Made by a program: the position numbers and the translations under genes. DNA of 64,000 nucleotides, taken from Akebia trifoliata (Eukaryota > Streptophyta > Magnoliopsida > Ranunculales > Lardizabalaceae). Under the pieces are notes generated by a model, which saw only the letters and a list, made by a program, of their open reading frames with translations, ran no database searches and had not been told where the DNA came from. Positions 23,520 to 35,029 of this stretch are shown here, piece by piece; position 1 is the first letter of the stretch, and every line of letters begins with the position of its first letter. The stretch is from positions 17,191,040-17,255,039 of the forward strand of contig CM030705.1 in assembly GCA_017979445.1 (NCBI GenBank), read 5' to 3'.

Positions 23520-24192
23520 GATTTTATTCAACGCACACCAACACACCTCCTCATGTATTGGTGGTGTGAACGGGAAAAAACAGAAATTTTTTATGGCACA
23601 CCACACGTACCAGCACCCTTTTATTGGTAAGTTAGTGTGCAAATTGAAAAACGCCACGTTATTTACGGCACACCAAGCCCTTCAGCACGCTTTGCCTTCA
23701 ACAGAAAAAAATTTTGATATTTTTTCTTGCTGTCAATGGACAGCATGCTAAAAAATAAATTTTTAAAAAAAAAACCAAAGTGTTGTCGAAGGGTGCAAGG
23801 CAACGCCTAACCATTAAAAAAAACACTATTTTAAGTAAAATGGTCAAATATCAAATCAAACACACACCTAAAATTTGAATCGAAATATAATTACGTGCGT
23901 AAAAAAATCATGGTCCGAAAATCATTATCTCATCCTCAATAAGATTATTCCTTTGAAATCTTGCATTATTTAGGGTCATTCCGAATGACTTCGATTGAAC
24001 CATAAAAAAAAATGATATACCGGATTAGGATATTCAAGATTGAATCATGTGATCTATGATTAAGCCAAAAGAATAACAAAACAAAAAAAACATAAATAAA
24101 TAAAATACAATAAACAAATAATCAACTAAATAAAAAGGTCCTATTAGCGACGTATCCAATACTTGGGGCTTTTCAAGTTTGATCCTCGAAGG
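23520..24192 (-). other. 5' leader of element A
   Basis: This is non-coding sequence between the cargo slot and the primer site. The outer part (about 23900-24192) is homologous to 53480-53747 of element B (CTCATCCTCAATAAG, CCTTTGAAATCTTGCATTATTT and AATACTTGGGGCTTTTCAAG). It contains several CACACCA phrases near 23530-23690, as does B near 53180-53280. Confidence 0.55.
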
Positions 24193-24211
24193 TCCCCAGC
24201 GGAGTCGCCAC
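24193..24211 (-). other. Primer-binding site of element A
   Basis: On the minus strand the LTR end GGCGCTTTCA is followed after one base by TGGCGACTCCGCTGGGGAC. It ends in the complement of a CCA-bearing tRNA 3' end (…GGAGUCG-CCA), fitting tRNA-Arg. This fixes the element orientation as minus. Confidence 0.75.
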
Positions 24212-25970
24212 TGAAAGCGCCCTCGATCCGCGGGGTGCGCGGATCCGCTTTTGACCCTTGAGGTTTGGGAGTCGCCACCTAGTTATTGTGGTCTAGGAAC
24301 CAAACTGACTCTAAAATGGATAAAAAGGAACTAATCTACTATAAAAATCTGAATCCGGAGATCATGTTACGGGGTTGGAAGGTGTTAGGCACCAACCCCG
24401 CCCGGCCAATACCGGTTTCTACTTATTCCAAATATAACTACATTGCTAATGATAAGACCTAGATAAAAAAAATAATAAAAAAACCTTACCTTCGATCTGC
24501 AAAAGTATTATTCCCTCAGATCTGAAAAATAGTTCCTTGTACCGTACTCCTGGCTTCATTTTGTCTCCGGATCTGATTTCTGATCTCCGAGGCAAGGTGT
24601 CTCCTTCTTGGATCTGGATGCTTCGGATTTGTGGTGGATTTTTGGGAGATTTTTGAGTGATTTTTAGGCTAAAATCGAGGTAGGGGTGTTAGGGAAGGAG
24701 TTAAGGCTCCAAAATTAGGGTTTTGGAGGGGTTGTAGAGGCTTCTTCACCTACTTTTTCTAGGGTTTTTTCTTGGATACGAAAATAGGGTGTGGAGGCTC
24801 CTATTTATAAAGTTTTTAGAAGCATTAGGGTTTGATTAGGGTTTCTTTTAGGGTTTCAATTAGGGTTTTGACTTAGTCTTTAGGGTTTTAGGGTTTTGAC
24901 TTTAGTCTTATGAGATTGACTTGATTAGTTTTAGATTAGGGTTTGGATTTAGGGTTTTGACCTTAGTCTTATGAGATTGACTTGATTAGTTTAGATTAGG
25001 ATTTTGATTTAGGGTTTTGACCTTAGTCTTATGAGATTGACTCGATTAGTTTAGATTAGGGTTTTGACTTTAGTCTTAATTGATTGACTTTTAATATCTT
25101 GACTTTAGTCTTGCTTAATTGACTTTAATTTTGACTTCAGTCTCACTTGATTGACTTTAATACCTTGACTTCAGTCTTGCTTGATTTATTTTTAATTTTT
25201 GGAGAACCCCCCTCTAAAATATCTTTAATTTTTTGGACCCCCAAATGGAGGGGTCCTTAAAGAAATATCCCACGAACCCTCAACAATTTTGCCATGAGAG
25301 TCCAATTAATCGATTTTTTAGGTACAAAGTTTTGAATTAATTAATGTTTCACTTTAAATATTTGATGTTTTATTTATTAATTTCGAATTTTTTAATTATG
25401 AAAATTGTGAAATTACCGTTTTGCCCCCAGAGAGGACTTTTTACGTTTCAAGTCGATTTTTAATGTTCGAGGATGTTTTAGAATCGGTTTTTCGTAAGGA
25501 ATTCAATGAGAATGTTGGTTTGTGTCATTTATGAAAATTTTTATGTGAAATTATTGTGAACTTTATGAGGGGCATTTTCGTAATTTTGTCAAATTCTGTT
25601 AAAATTGGTGAAATGATTTATTTGGTTTCGATTTGTTATTTTATGTGTTCGAGAGAGTTATCCTAAGCGTAACGTAGGCTCTAGGGTTGTTTTGAGGTTA
25701 GGGGTATTTTGGTAATTTAATCATTTTTAGTGATTTTTATCGTGAAGCTTCTTTTTGGTTTGCAGGATGATAATTTCTATGTTTCTGGGGGAGTATTTTC
25801 CTAGCGTAGCGTGGTTTCTAAGTTTTGTCAGTTCGAGATACCTCATCCGGATTTCTGAAACATATCTGGTAACAAAATAAAGCATTGGAATAGACATCCA
25901 TCATTGGGAACCTTTGTGATCGGGTTGACGAGTTGATTAATCAGGCGAGTGCAAAAATGGGGTGTCTATA
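24212..25970 (-). repeat. 5' LTR of element A
   Basis: 1759 bp, about 98% identical to 14475-16231 by hand comparison. The terminal base pattern TCTATA at 25965-25970 replaces TCTACA. A TATA motif (complement of 24802-24809) would drive transcription leftward into the element. Confidence 0.92.
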
Positions 25971-26300
25971 AGAATATTTTAGTTTTTGTTTAACTCAGCG
26001 ATATGGAGGATAGGTATAAGATTTTTGATATTGAGAGATGGACATCTAATGTAAAATCTGTGTGGGCGATGATGTCCACAATCCCAGTTTGGGTAAAATT
26101 ACAATATCTTCTGCTCTAATTTTGGGCACCAACATGCCTTAGAAGGATGGTGAGTGTGATTAGGACCCTTCTCTCTATGGATGAAGCCACTACTAAAGGA
26201 TCAAGACTGGGGTCTGCGAGAATGTGTGGAAATCGATATGGAACACTAGTTTCCACATGAGGTGTTGGTTTTGGAGTGTGAGGATTGCAAAAAAATCATC
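25971..26300 (+). pseudogene. LINE ORF1 relic with DUF4283-like segment
   Basis: The + strand reads DIERWTSNVKSVWAMMSTIP then VWVKLQYL; after a frameshift RRMVSVIRTLLSMDEATTKG and SRLGSARMC, then in another frame EIDM. The pattern VWVKL..L......A..T..SRL.FARMCVEI is that of the plant DUF4283 domain found in LINE-type ORF1 proteins. Frameshifts and stops make it a pseudogene. It is cut on the left by element A and on the right by the LTR element starting at 26320. Confidence 0.6.
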
Positions 26301-26319
26301 TACGAATCAACATTGTAGT

Positions 26320-29300
26320 TGTAGACACCCCAATTGGATCAAACAAGCCTAAAAACTCGTTCAAATCCAGTATCAAGGGTCAAATCGAGAGAATTTCAAT
26401 CAATCAAGTGGACCAAAATCAAACCAATCAAGAAAATCAGATTTAATATAAAAAAAATTGATTTTCGTTTGACCGTACCTAGTGTACATTAAAATCCCAT
26501 GTGTGTTCGAATTTTATTAAGGAAAATAACCCCAAAACCCCTTTTGTTAATAGCTTTTCCCTCAAGAAATCTCTCATTTCTTCTCTTTTACCCCCTCTTC
26601 AATTCTCTAATAAATTCCACAACTTTAGTGTTCTTATAATTTTTCAAATCTTCTAACAAAGACTTTGTTTTGCTTGGTCCCTACTCAAGGATAATTACCT
26701 CTCTAACCCAAGTTTGTTAGGACTCATTCTCACTTCTACCTATCTAATATTCTTTAAAATTCAAAAATGGTCTATGACATTCAATGTAAATGGACTATCT
26801 TCCAAAGTTCATGACTACTTTATCCTCCCTAGAGAGTTCTTTAGAATTTGTGCCAATTGACTATTTAATTTATAATTTGTTGGAGATTCTCTCAAGAGAA
26901 GTGACTAAAGAGGTCAAAAACTAATCATCTAATTGCATATCATTTGACTTAATTCCCTTACAATTGACTCAAGATCAAGGTTTTAAGACTATTCTAACAT
27001 TCGTAAAGAATTCTCTAGAACTTTTGGATTTTACCATTCTACCCATTGATGATCAAGAATGGTGAAACCAAATAAAAAGATAAAGACCATCAAAGCAAAG
27101 GTTAAAAGGTGAAATTGATGCTTTTCATTAAGGGTTTTCCTAGAATATTTGGATAATCAAGCTTTAGGACAAGTTTACTTTCAAGGGTCTCTCAAAATCC
27201 TATAAAGGAGACATTTCTAAGAAAAATGAAGGAGTTCATTTGGTTATCCAAAATTCTACCTAAAAATCTCCCTAACCTTTCTAGCTTCTCATTCTTTCAA
27301 AACTTCTTAAAATTATTAGAAGAAAAATCTAAGAAAAAGAAGAAGCAAGAGAAAGAAAAGACCAAGGTAGGTTTAAACCCTCTATTCCTCCCCTCTAATC
27401 TCCTTTTTCTTATTAGTCCCCTTTCTTTATTTTAAGCATTTTTCCTATTTGCAAGTTTAATTTCATATTTTCTAATGTACTTTCCTAAATCTTTAGTTTA
27501 GAGGCTTGAGAAGAGAGAGTAATCCCTCTTAGAGGTTATTTCCCCTAATAAGTCTTTAATAAGCTCCTTGGGAGCATTAGATTAGGATATTTTACTTAAT
27601 TTACTTTCATGCAATTTAAATTATATCGTATAGTTGCTTTACATTCCATTTAATTTGCTCGCAAATTTAATTTCGTAGACTTGATGTGTATTTTCTTTTT
27701 TTTCTTTGAGGATAATGGAACTAGAGAGTAAACCCTTTTAAGACGTAATCTTCTCTTGATGAGTCCATCACATACATACACTTTGCACATAATCACTTCT
27801 AAAATGGGTACAAGCAAGAGTGTAGGCCCTTATGGACCTATATTCAACCTTTAGAGCCAATAAAAATAGTTTAAAAATGGACAAAATTTTCATTTATAAT
27901 GTTTGGTTCTAATATTATTTTGTTCAATCTATGAACATCACTTAAAGACCAAACTAACAAATAAAGTCTCCTAAGAGAGCACATAAATTTTTTTTTTTGA
28001 AGCTTTAGGACCCCAAATAATAAAATCTATGGGGATTTCCTTCAAAGTTCCAAGCGTACAAATAATCCAGCAAACACCTACTTCTAGTAAAGGTTTGCTT
28101 ATCATCTTCTTTTGCTTATTTTTCAAAATAAGATTATAGTCAATTTTACTTAAATTTTTTATAGCTTCCTCTATCCTTAAAATATAAAAAAATGAGTTTC
28201 TTAGTTCACCTTTGTTCAATCATATTGGTAACCATCTTAGGATGGGATGGACAAGGTGCTTAATATGTGTCTTGTCCCTCAACCAAACCTCCTTACCTTA
28301 GATTCTCTGAGTAGATCTTTCCCCTTTCATCTTTTGGATATGTTATTCATTACAAGCCAAAGAAATAGAGATTTTTAAACATATTTTGTGGTGTCCATTC
28401 ACACCTTAATTTAATGGGGGCAACTCCTAAACTTTTGTAGATGAGTTCAAACCCCCAAAGATTTCGATGCCCATATATCTACAGCTTGGAGACTCTATTG
28501 GGGATAGTAGAGGGTTCAAACTAGATTTTTAGTTGGTCATTAGTTAAATTTGAAACATTTAACATGCTTTTTTTTTTATTATTTTATTTTCTTTTTATTT
28601 CTTGGTGAATGATGTAATAACATATGACTGTTTTGCTTTTGTTAGGATCGATTTTTCTTTGTAAAGATGTCACACATTAGTTTTTAAAATTGCATTTGTG
28701 CACTTTCGATCATATCCAATGCACAAATCACCCGTTCTATAAAAATTATGTAGCCCTGGATGCAAGTGACCTTATGCCTCATAGGTCATTTACCTTGAGA
28801 ATAGAAATCAAAAACATCCAACTCAATTACCAACTAATGCCACGTTTACTTCGATTTTTGTGGAGGTTTGAAGATTTGAGAACGTTTAACTTACATATCG
28901 TCAATCATGCATAGCCTTCGGTTAGAGGTTTAGGACATATACGAATCTTAATGGATTATGTGCCAACTCTTTAAAAGTCTTATAAGTTCGAGTCGATCCT
29001 CAAAGGATTTTCATTTTTTGGTAAAAGAGAAACTTTACTTTGTTACTATTTCAACCCTTATAATTCGTGTCTCAAGGTCAAGACCTCCCAAAGTCAATTT
29101 GCAACTTCAAAAAGTCAAAAATCTACTAATATAAGTTGATAACAGATATTGGGAAGTTGTTGGAGAGCAAATATGGGCAGAATTTTGTTATGGCCGAATT
29201 TTAGGTTTAGCCAGACCAAAATTTTAGCTTGGCAAACCTTGAAGTTCAACTGGAGCAAAGTTTTAGCCTGTCGGAACTTCAATGTCAGTTAAGCCAAAAT

Positions 29301-31417
29301 TTTGTCTGGCCGAGCCTCAAGTTCAACCTGGACAAAATTTTAACTTGGCCAACCCTTAGGTATTTCCAGACATATTTCATCCTAGAATAACCCATTTTCT
29401 ACGAAAGGCACTTTTTAGTGTTATCCCCACTCATATTTGATCGGGATTCACGAATAGTAGTCAACATATGGAGATTTAAAAATCATGCTCTAATACGACA
29501 TGTTGAAAAATTTACACATTCAAAATCTTCAACATGAATTTCATTGTCCCAATAGAAACTAATCAATGCATATCTCAAATATACATATTCATATTAAATT
29601 AAAAACAAGGTATGATTACTTAGCTTGTATCTTCACAATTTAATCTTTAATTCAATGTGTTGGAGGTGTGTACTTCAATCCACATTCCTCATAGCCTTCG
29701 AAACCCTAATTGAATTTGATTCCTTTTATTGCTAAACTCACCTTCCCCATTCTCTCTTTGTGGATCGGTTGGGTTAGTGATTGATGGATATCACTTCTCT
29801 TATTTTGTTGTTTCCCCACAAATCGTTATGTGATTAATATGCTCAATATGGGATAGCCGATGCCCTCTTATAGCTGAAGGTTGAGGGCCTAGAATCATTT
29901 TTTTAGTAGGTTTTCTATCCATCAAGGTCTCCTATTAATCTTTAAAGAATATAGAGTTCTAATTACATTGGGATTCTATTAATATCAATATTCTATTATT
30001 TTATAGAATCTTTGTGTGATTTGGTAACTAAAATCGTGGAGGCCAATTTGACTAAGGTCAATGGGCCACATGTTACATGGGTTCTAACACTTGCAAAATT
30101 CTCAGATACTCTTTTCTTCACTACACTCTTTCAATCCTCATAGTTCTCTTTCTCATGAATTCTCCATACTCTGTAGGCATCACAACAGCTATATATTCTT
30201 TTTTGAGGTAAAAACTTATGACCCTTATTTGTGATTTTATGTGACTCGATGTTTGATCGACCTTTTATTTTTTTATTTTTTATTTTTCCTTATTTATTTT
30301 TTTCTTTTCTCTTTACTTCCATGAAAGAGAAAAATAAAAAGATTCTTTTTTATTTATTTTGGGTGAGTTAATTTGTAGGTTTCGTAAGATCTAAAAATAT
30401 TTTTAATGGCTTAAGTCGATTCAGATCAAGTTACTTTAAGTTGAATTTTAAATAGGGCAAGTCAACTCGTTAGTTTTAGGGTTCCTGGATTGATTTAAGT
30501 GGGATATTTTTTATATTTTTTTTTAAATATTCACCTTCATTAATTACAAAAAGAAAATTTTCAAGTAACTTGATTCATGAATTTTGATCAACTAGAATGT
30601 GTTTGGAAATCAACTCATTAACATTCTTTTTGCAGTTCTCGAGTTGACTTGATGTCTTTTGGACACGTGGAAAGATCAAAATTTTCTTTCTATTCACAAA
30701 TTGGATCAACCAATAATTTTCTAAAAGCAATGACCCTAAGTCAATCCGTGTTTTTTTTTTTAATGGTAATCTCACATTAAGTGAATTAACACACACACGT
30801 ACAGATGCTTGGTCTCCTTGTTCAACATTAATAGAAAAAATTGCAATTAAATCGCAAAAAACGAAAGATAATGAGGATGAAATTGATTTGATGATTTTTG
30901 ATCATTTGAGAATTGAAAGGATAAGAAAATATTTAAGAGGGTTTAACATTAAACAACATATCTACCAAGTGCTTACTTAACAGTGACTTATGCATCTAAG
31001 AGAGAAAGCATTAGAAGGGGCAAATGATGATTTAAAAGGAAATGCAAAGTGAAAACCAAGTACACATAATTAATTACCGGCGGAGAACAATTTAAAAATA
31101 AAGAGGAAAAACATGTACAAGTATCAGTGATGCTTTTAACAAAAAATAAAATAAAATATAAAGATATACAAGTGCATTCTTTATATGCAATAAATCAATA
31201 TGTCGATAAAGGGAAAGATGGAAAGTACTACCTAAATCTACAAATACATGTGCATTCTGATATCATTACTGAAAGCACTCTCGTGAAAATCTGCGTGATG
31301 ATGTGGATCCCGACAATTTTGGAGTCGTCACCTCGTTTTATGGCATAAGAACCAAGTTGACTCCGAATAGAATTGGGGTTAGTCTACGACAAAAATAATG
31401 GGTAAGAGACCAGATTA
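26320..31417 (+). mobile_element. Second LTR-element family, copy 2
   Basis: On the + strand the LTR is 26320-28483 (2164 bp, TGTAGACACCCC to TATCTACA, with TGTAG/CTACA inverted ends), followed by a primer-like site TTGGAGACTCTATTGGGGA (28487-28505) and about 2.9 kb of internal DNA. 26475-31417 matches 388-5358 throughout. No gag or pol was recognised and the short frames are not conserved between copies. No matching downstream LTR was found, so this is a 5' portion or a truncated non-autonomous element. It interrupts the LINE relic at GTAGT. Confidence 0.75.
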
Positions 31418-31880
31418 TAAAATCTGGAAGGTGTTAGGCATCGATTTCGTCTGACTCATATGTCCGTCTTTACTACAATCTAAGACTATCCTATGATCAA
31501 GGGGTGAGATTAAAATCAAAATTAAGGTCAAGGATTCCTAAAGTCAACTAGAGAAGATCGAGATCTAGGTCAAGCCTAAAGTCAAGGTCAGAAGTCAAAA
31601 ATTCAAAGACAAGGGTTCTAAAGTCAATCCTCTTTATTAAATTATGCTAGATTGGCCAATCAAATCCCTTGACTCAATCGAAATTTGTCACATAAATTCC
31701 TCGAGATTCGCATAAAATATATAATAGGCCTTGAATGTTAACTCTGACATGTTTTTGACTTCTACATATGTACACAAAGTTTGCACACTATAAGAATAGC
31801 ATGGCCTATTAGAGTTTGAGTTTGTAAGTTTACAACGTTAGGAGCTAGGGGTAGGTTGATCTCTTGATTGCTTTTTGACA
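31285..31880 (-). mobile_element. LTR-like fragment of the A/B type
   Basis: The sequence GTGGATCCCG, GGAGTCGTCACC, AACCAAGTTGACTCC and then GGAAGGTGTTAGGCATCGAT follows the order of the A/B LTR 3' end (GCGGATCC, GGAGTCGCCACC, AACCAAACTGACTC, GGAAGGTGTTAGGCACC). Beyond it are AAGTCAAGGTCA-type repeats. It is diverged and of uncertain extent. Confidence 0.45.
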
Positions 31881-31894
31881 CATTTATTAATTGT

Positions 31895-32425
31895 TGATTA
31901 TCACTATTTTTTCTTAGAGTGCTGATAATTTGATGAACTTTTGGGGCACGTACCGCACGTTGACGTGGAAGTATATAATTTATTTTTATTTTTTTAAAAA
32001 AAGAGAGAAAGTTTCTTTCTCTTGCCCATGCTCTACCCACATATAATTATTTTTTTAGATTTCAAATCTTAAAAAGGATTGTGGGGCCCACATTGACTAT
32101 CACATTGACAATTCAACAACACAGCCATCTAGACTTCATAAAAATATTCATATTAAAAAAAATATACAAAATTAAAAACAATTGTTTTTCCATTAATGTT
32201 TATCCTCTACAACCCCATTTCATCATATCATGATTTTGAATGTCGCAAGGTGATCGATTTGAAAGTTTCTTTTTTTTACTATGGGAAGGAGAGAGAAACT
32301 TTCTTCTCTCTTTTTATTTTATTTTATAATAAGTTATGTGCTTCAATGTTAGGGTGCGCCAAGTGCGTACGTCAAAAGTACGTCAAATTATCAGCACTCT
32401 TTTTCTTAAGTATTGTGGACATCAG
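31895..32425. mobile_element. Foldback element with inner dispersed-repeat arm
   Basis: AGAGTGCTGATAATTTGATG (from 31916) is matched in inverse by CGTCAAATTATCAGCACTCT (to 32400), with weaker pairing outward. The interior includes the dispersed repeat family (32070-32340: GGGCCCACATTGACTATCAC, CTACAACCCCATTTCATCA, GTCGCAAGGTGATCG). No transposase was seen. Confidence 0.5.
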
Positions 32426-32429
32426 GTTT

Positions 32430-33240
32430 TGAATTTACCCTTGCATTTGAACTGTGTGCAGGGAGATCCAAAGCATTTAGTGTTGGCCCACCTCCCCCAC
32501 CTTTTTTATGCTTTCTAGGTTTTCTTGTGGTGCAGGTGACCAATTTTTTTTTTTTCTTTCTTTTAGCATTTGTTGTTTGGGCTTAGAAATATTTCTATTA
32601 CCATATTTTCATCTAAATTAGACTACACATGATATTTTGTAGATTTTATCTTTCTTCTTCTTTTAGTATTCCTTTTAGCTAACAAAATAATCAGTTTTTC
32701 TATTGTTTGGAAAAGCAAAATAAGAAGTGCAAAATAATCAATTTTCTAAAGAACTATCATGTACAGCCTAATAGGAGTCATTTCAGACTTATAAAGTAAA
32801 TGAATAAACATTGTGAAACGGAGGGAAATAAAAGGTAAAAACAGGCAAATAAAATAGTTAAGGACCTATCCAATAAAACATTATGGAGTAAGTATGTGCT
32901 TTTTATATCAGAATGAGTTGTCTAAATCATCATTTTTTTTTTTTTTGATATATATTTTTTTCGGTGCAAGTTTTGAATTGTTAAGAAATTTAACAAGAAA
33001 CTTGCCCATTATTAAATTCACTGTATTTACTCTAAAGGAAAAATGGTCCAACATTGTCATCATTTTTCATAAGTTGCTGTATCTCAATGATTTGGAATTT
33101 TCATTTCATTATTTTTAATATTATTTTGTCATTTGAAATGCATATTTTATTTTCTATAATTTATGAAATTTATTTGTTTAACTCTGTCTAGGAATCATAG
33201 TTGGCATTTGTAAAATAAGGTCTAATCTAGTTTTTGCACA
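32430..33240. other. No recognisable feature
   Basis: AT-rich DNA with poly-T tracts. Short ORFs are without motifs. Confidence 0.4.
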
Positions 33241-33259
33241 CAAAAAAATATTCCAAAAA

Positions 33260-33475
33260 AAAAAAATGTATCAAACAATAGACATCAATTTTTAAAACAG
33301 ATGTCTAAAGCACATACCATAACTTTAGACATCTGTTGTTTTAAAAACCGATGTCTAGTCTATGACTTTAAACACCAATTTTTAATAGATGTCTAAAAAC
33401 TTGATTTCAGATATCACCTTGATAGACAATGGTGTTTAAATCGGTGTCTAAAGTCTTTTTTGTACAAGTTGTGGA
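33260..33475. mobile_element. Cluster of GACATC...GATGTC inverted repeats (CACTA-like subterminal region)
   Basis: GACATCAATTTTTAAAACAG pairs with ATGTC, TAGACATCTGTTG with AACCGATGTCTA, then GATGTCTAAAAA, and GGTGTTTAAATCGGTGTCTA. The cluster ends in TTTTTTGTACAAGTTGTGG, a possible decayed TTTTTGTACTAGTG terminus. Similar inverted GACATCGG repeats are at 59020-59099. Confidence 0.45.
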
Positions 33476-33489
33476 CGTCGTTTTCGTGC

Positions 33490-33990
33490 ATAAAGTCTTG
33501 GTTTCACTAAGGTTTTGTTCAATGTATGAATATCACCTATGGACCAAACCAAATAAAAACTCTTAAAAGAGCACACAGTAGAAAGAAAGGACCTACTTTT
33601 AGTAGTAACTTGCTCATTGCCTTAATTTCTCCATATTGCAAAATAGAACTATAGCCAATTTTCCTATAATTTCTCTAAAATCTGATCTATCTTCAAAATC
33701 CCAAAATACAGCTTTCATGCTTCATTTTCTAGTCATGACTTTGGTATCCATCAATGGATGGGAGGGACAAGGTATGTAACACCTTTCTTATCCCTCAACC
33801 GAATTTCCTTACTTAGTTTCTAGGTAGACGTAGCCCTTACCCATTGAAAACGAGTCACTGTAAGCCTAAAAGAATTTAAAAAATTATTTTGTGGTGCTCA
33901 TTCACACCTAAACTCTTTGAATGGTAGCGACTCCAAAATTCAAGTAGATGAGATCAAAACACTGAAAAAATTTGAACCTTAAGCACTTAC
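33490..33990 (+). repeat. Diverged copy of the second-family LTR 3' part
   Basis: This aligns in order with about 1800-2350: TTTTGTTCAATGTATGAATATCAC, AAGAGCACA, GGGAGGGACAAGGT, CTTATCCCTCAACC, TTTTGTGGTGCTCATTCACAC, and GAATGGTAGCGACTCC. It is much more diverged than the copies at 388 and 26320, and no primer site follows. Confidence 0.7.
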
Positions 33991-33999
33991 AAAGATCAT

Positions 34000-34735
34000 G
34001 AGGCGTTAACTTGTAAGTAGGGAGGTTTGTAGAATCATAGAAAAAGTGAGATTTTTATTGAAAAAAGAAAATTAAATACTAATAAATGGAATTAAATGAT
34101 ATAGGCTTGACGATGGCTATGGCGCCATTGCCAAAGAATGATGCACTAAGATTGATCAGCTCCATGGAACTTGAGCTCTAATACAATGAAGAACTAAATT
34201 TTATTGAGAATTCTTGGGTTTTGATATAGATTCAAAATATTCATGGACATTGACAGATAAGCAATCAATCTAATATAATATACCTAATTGATTCAAATCT
34301 AAGATTTGCACTATATGTAATAAGATACACCATAACATTGATATAGTGTATCTCATGCACATTATTATAATGGATACACGTTATCTCTATTAGGTTTCAA
34401 TGGACAATACCATTATAAAAATTTTAAACAAAATATAGTCCTCCAATACATTGCTAAATGATAAAGATAGATACATAAAATTTAAATCCAAAGAATACTT
34501 CTTCACAAGCAACTGACTTTCTTAGCCACTTTGCATCTACAGAATGGATCTAAAAATATTTGAACGAGCATGTGAGCCAAAGCCCATGGGGAGACAAAGG
34601 TTCACGAGCTGCTCAATACATAGAAATTAAAGAGATCATATAAATTTGATGATTATAACAATTACCATGTACTATATCATCATCAATAATGAAAATTAAC
34701 ACACATCATCACATGCGTGGTTTTCCACCCATGCG
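34000..34735. other. No recognisable feature
   Basis: AT-rich DNA with short imperfect palindromes near 34320-34385 (GATACACCATAACATTGATA and TATAGTGTATC). No gene was seen. Confidence 0.35.
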
Positions 34736-34739
34736 CACC

Positions 34740-35029
34740 ATGTGCAGAAAGCCCAAATTTGATGGCTTTGGGCTTTCAAATTTCATAAAATTTGACAGGA
34801 CCAAGAAGTCGAATTGGCATCGAATTTTTCCTTGTCAAAATTTTTTTTTTTCGACAGGCCGAAACTGTCAAATTAATGAAGGTTGGGAGAAATTCAATAG
34901 TTCTAAACCGTCAAATCTTGGAACATCAAGAATTTTGACTGTCCTAAATCGTCAAAATTCAGTTTCTAAAATTCATGGGTCTTGGTCTGTCAAATTTTTT
35001 CTGTCGAATTTTCCAGTTTTCACATAGTG
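34740..35029. mobile_element. CACTA-like transposon end
   Basis: This ends in TTTTCACATAGTG at 35029, whose reverse complement CACTATGTGAAAA is a typical CACTA terminus. Inside are repeated TTTGACAG, CTGTCAAATT and CGTCAAAATT motifs in both orientations, as expected of subterminal transposase-binding repeats. The partner end was not located. Confidence 0.5.

Larger units (their letters stand above)
14475..25970 (-). mobile_element. Gypsy element A, LTR retrotransposon with internal cargo
   Basis: An 11.5 kb element lies on the minus strand. Its 5' LTR is 24212-25970, the primer site is 24193-24211, the interior is 16249-24192, the polypurine tract is 16233-16248 and the 3' LTR is 14475-16231. 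LTR ends on the minus strand are TGTAGACACC and GGCGCTTTCA. The target duplication is GGAAT on the left and AGAAT on the right (4 of 5). I counted roughly thirty differences by eye between the two LTRs (about 98% identity), so the insertion is fairly young. The only coding relic recognised is integrase: I saw no gag, protease or reverse transcriptase. The minisatellite between pol and the LTR, and the tRNA-Arg-like primer site, fit the Tat/Ogre side of Ty3/gypsy. Confidence 0.9.

Noticed and set aside
14475..25970. Element A read on the + strand (TGAAAGCG as LTR start, TCTACA as end)
   Set aside because: A primer site with a tRNA-like CCA complement is found only on the minus strand next to 24212, and integrase reads on the minus strand.
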